A DNA stretch of 64,000 nt. Source: an uncultured Clostridia bacterium (GTDB lineage Bacteria > Bacillota > Clostridia > Oscillospirales > Acutalibacteraceae). A program made the position numbers and the translations under genes. A model generated the notes under the pieces. That model worked only from the letters and a program-made list of their open reading frames with translations, was not told the origin of the DNA and searched no databases. This document shows positions 63,473 through 64,000 of this stretch, piece after piece. The DNA is taken from NCBI GenBank assembly GCA_905235625.1, contig CAJOLX010000003.1, forward strand, positions 1-64,000, written 5' to 3'. The stretch's first letter is position 1. Each line of letters starts with the position of its first letter.

Positions 63473-63489
63473 GGTATTTATCCTTTCAT

Positions 63490-63720
63490 AAAAAAATTCC
63501 CTCACTGCAAATGCAATGAGGGACGAAATTATCCGCGGTACCACCCTGCGTTCCCGTAAAACGGGCGCTTTGATGCCGTAACGAGGCAAACGTCGGCAAC
63601 TACTGCTGTTTCACTGCCGCCGCTCCGGGGCGAACTTCGGGCCGGTATTGCGCAGTCCGTTTTCAGCCGATGACGGACATTCTCTGAAGCGCAAAGGCAG
63701 AGCCTTACTCTCCCCTTCCA
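63490..63720 (-). promoter_or_regulatory. T-box leader, specifier TTC (phenylalanine), controlling pheST
   Basis: On the minus strand, the T-box AGGGTGGTACCGCGG (63547-63533) precedes a terminator TCCCTCA/TGAGGGA with T-run (63523-63490). Upstream, the stem I start GGAGAGTAAGG and a specifier region GAAGTTCGCC with TTC at 63634-63632 fit phenylalanine. A weak promoter (TTTATT 63753-63748, 17 bp, TATAAA 63730-63725) would start it. This fills the 303-bp gap before pheS. Confidence 0.92.
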
Positions 63721-63753
63721 AGCGTTTATACTATTGCTCGAAAACTGAATAAA

Positions 63754-63770
63754 GGCAGGGAAACCCTGCC
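63754..63770 (-). terminator. Terminator of rpmF
   Basis: GGCAGGG/CCCTGCC with a three-base loop, then TTTATT on the minus strand, six bases after the rpmF stop. Confidence 0.7.
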
Positions 63771-63775
63771 GTTTA

Positions 63776-63961
63776 TCAGTCTTCCTCTACCGTGATGACC
63801 TTCCTGCCGTTGTAATAACCGCATTCGGGGCAAAGCCTGTGAGATCTTTTGTATTCGCCGCAGTTGGGGCATCTCTCAAGCTGAGGAGCGTTCATCTTCC
63901 AAACATTGGAGCGTCTCTTATCTCTTCTTGCCTTGGAAACTCTTCTCTTAGGTACTGCCAT
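63776..63961 (-). CDS. rpmF: 50S ribosomal protein L32
   Basis: 61 residues, basic, with the zinc ribbon LERCPNCGEYKRSHRLCPECGYYNGR and N-terminal AVPKRRVSKARRDKRRS typical of L32. AAGGAGG lies upstream of ATG 63961. All four zinc Cys are present, so this is the zinc-containing (C+) form. Confidence 0.98.
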   Translation of the reverse strand: MAVPKRRVSKARRDKRRSNVWKMNAPQLERCPNCGEYKRSHRLCPECGYYNGRKVITVEED

Positions 63962-64000
63962 ACTAAAAGCACCTCCTTAAAAACGTGCTGAATTAACTTA

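Overview
The window looks like a chromosomal segment of a strictly anaerobic, low-to-moderate-GC Clostridia (Oscillospiraceae/Ruminococcaceae-like gut Firmicute). This is an inference from content: HPr kinase, WhiA, an ATP-type PfkA, LCP and PBP1A cell-wall enzymes, T-box leaders, 6S RNA, IreB and DUF1292 proteins, AGGAGG-type ribosome binding sites and TTGACA/TATAAT promoters. Genes are tightly packed, many with ATGA overlaps.

Layout. 1-3.7 kb is accessory: a cut-off gene end, an acetyltransferase, then a small mobilizable element (XRE repressor with a symmetric divergent promoter/operator, a small HTH protein, a MOBV relaxase and a frameshifted small gene) lying on the 3' side of tRNA-Ala(GGC). 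4.1-6.4 kb holds an LCP ligase, a DUF1292 protein, a 6S RNA candidate and an unassigned propeller-like protein. 6.5-7.3 kb is a repeat-rich island: tRNA-Pro(GGG) followed by two 223-bp tandem repeats that each end in a copy of the tRNA 3' end, then an inverted array of mini-hairpins. 7.4-9.1 kb encodes a 5'-nucleotidase-like lipoprotein; a 53-residue membrane peptide is encoded on the opposite strand.

9.5-15.8 kb is a seven-gene D-amino-acid operon: class IV (D-amino acid) transaminase, DUF4392 D-glutamate cyclase-like protein, PxpB, PxpC, DUF1445 (YcsI) protein, PxpA and alanine racemase. The two halves of the animal D-glutamate cyclase occur here as separate genes around the 5-oxoprolinase genes. 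15.8-33.8 kb carries queA, then asd-dapA-dapB, a membrane-anchored hydrolase, nrdR, a lipoprotein, hprK, glk, murB, whiA and dnaE, followed by pfkA, pcrA and (convergent) a XerC/D recombinase. 34.1-44.7 kb is on the minus strand: DUF6873-like, radA, ruvX and PBP1A; a T-box-controlled TrpB2; a leucine-rich surface protein, a lipoprotein, trmL, pth and a membrane protein.

44.8-53.2 kb has a TM287/288-type heterodimeric ABC exporter, aconitase, isocitrate dehydrogenase and a secreted papain-like protease. 53.3-59.3 kb is an F-type ATP synthase operon with no atpH: the alpha subunit starts with about 75 residues matching the C-terminal domain of subunit delta, epsilon lacks its helical domain, and subunit c has a signal-peptide-like extension. 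59.4-64 kb holds a small unassigned protein, IreB, pheST with a Phe T-box (pheT is broken by a frameshift near 61774) and rpmF.

The observations most worth follow-up are the delta-alpha fused ATP synthase, the D-glutamate/5-oxoproline operon, the tRNA-Pro-derived tandem repeats, the Trp T-box on a stand-alone TrpB2 and the disrupted pheT.
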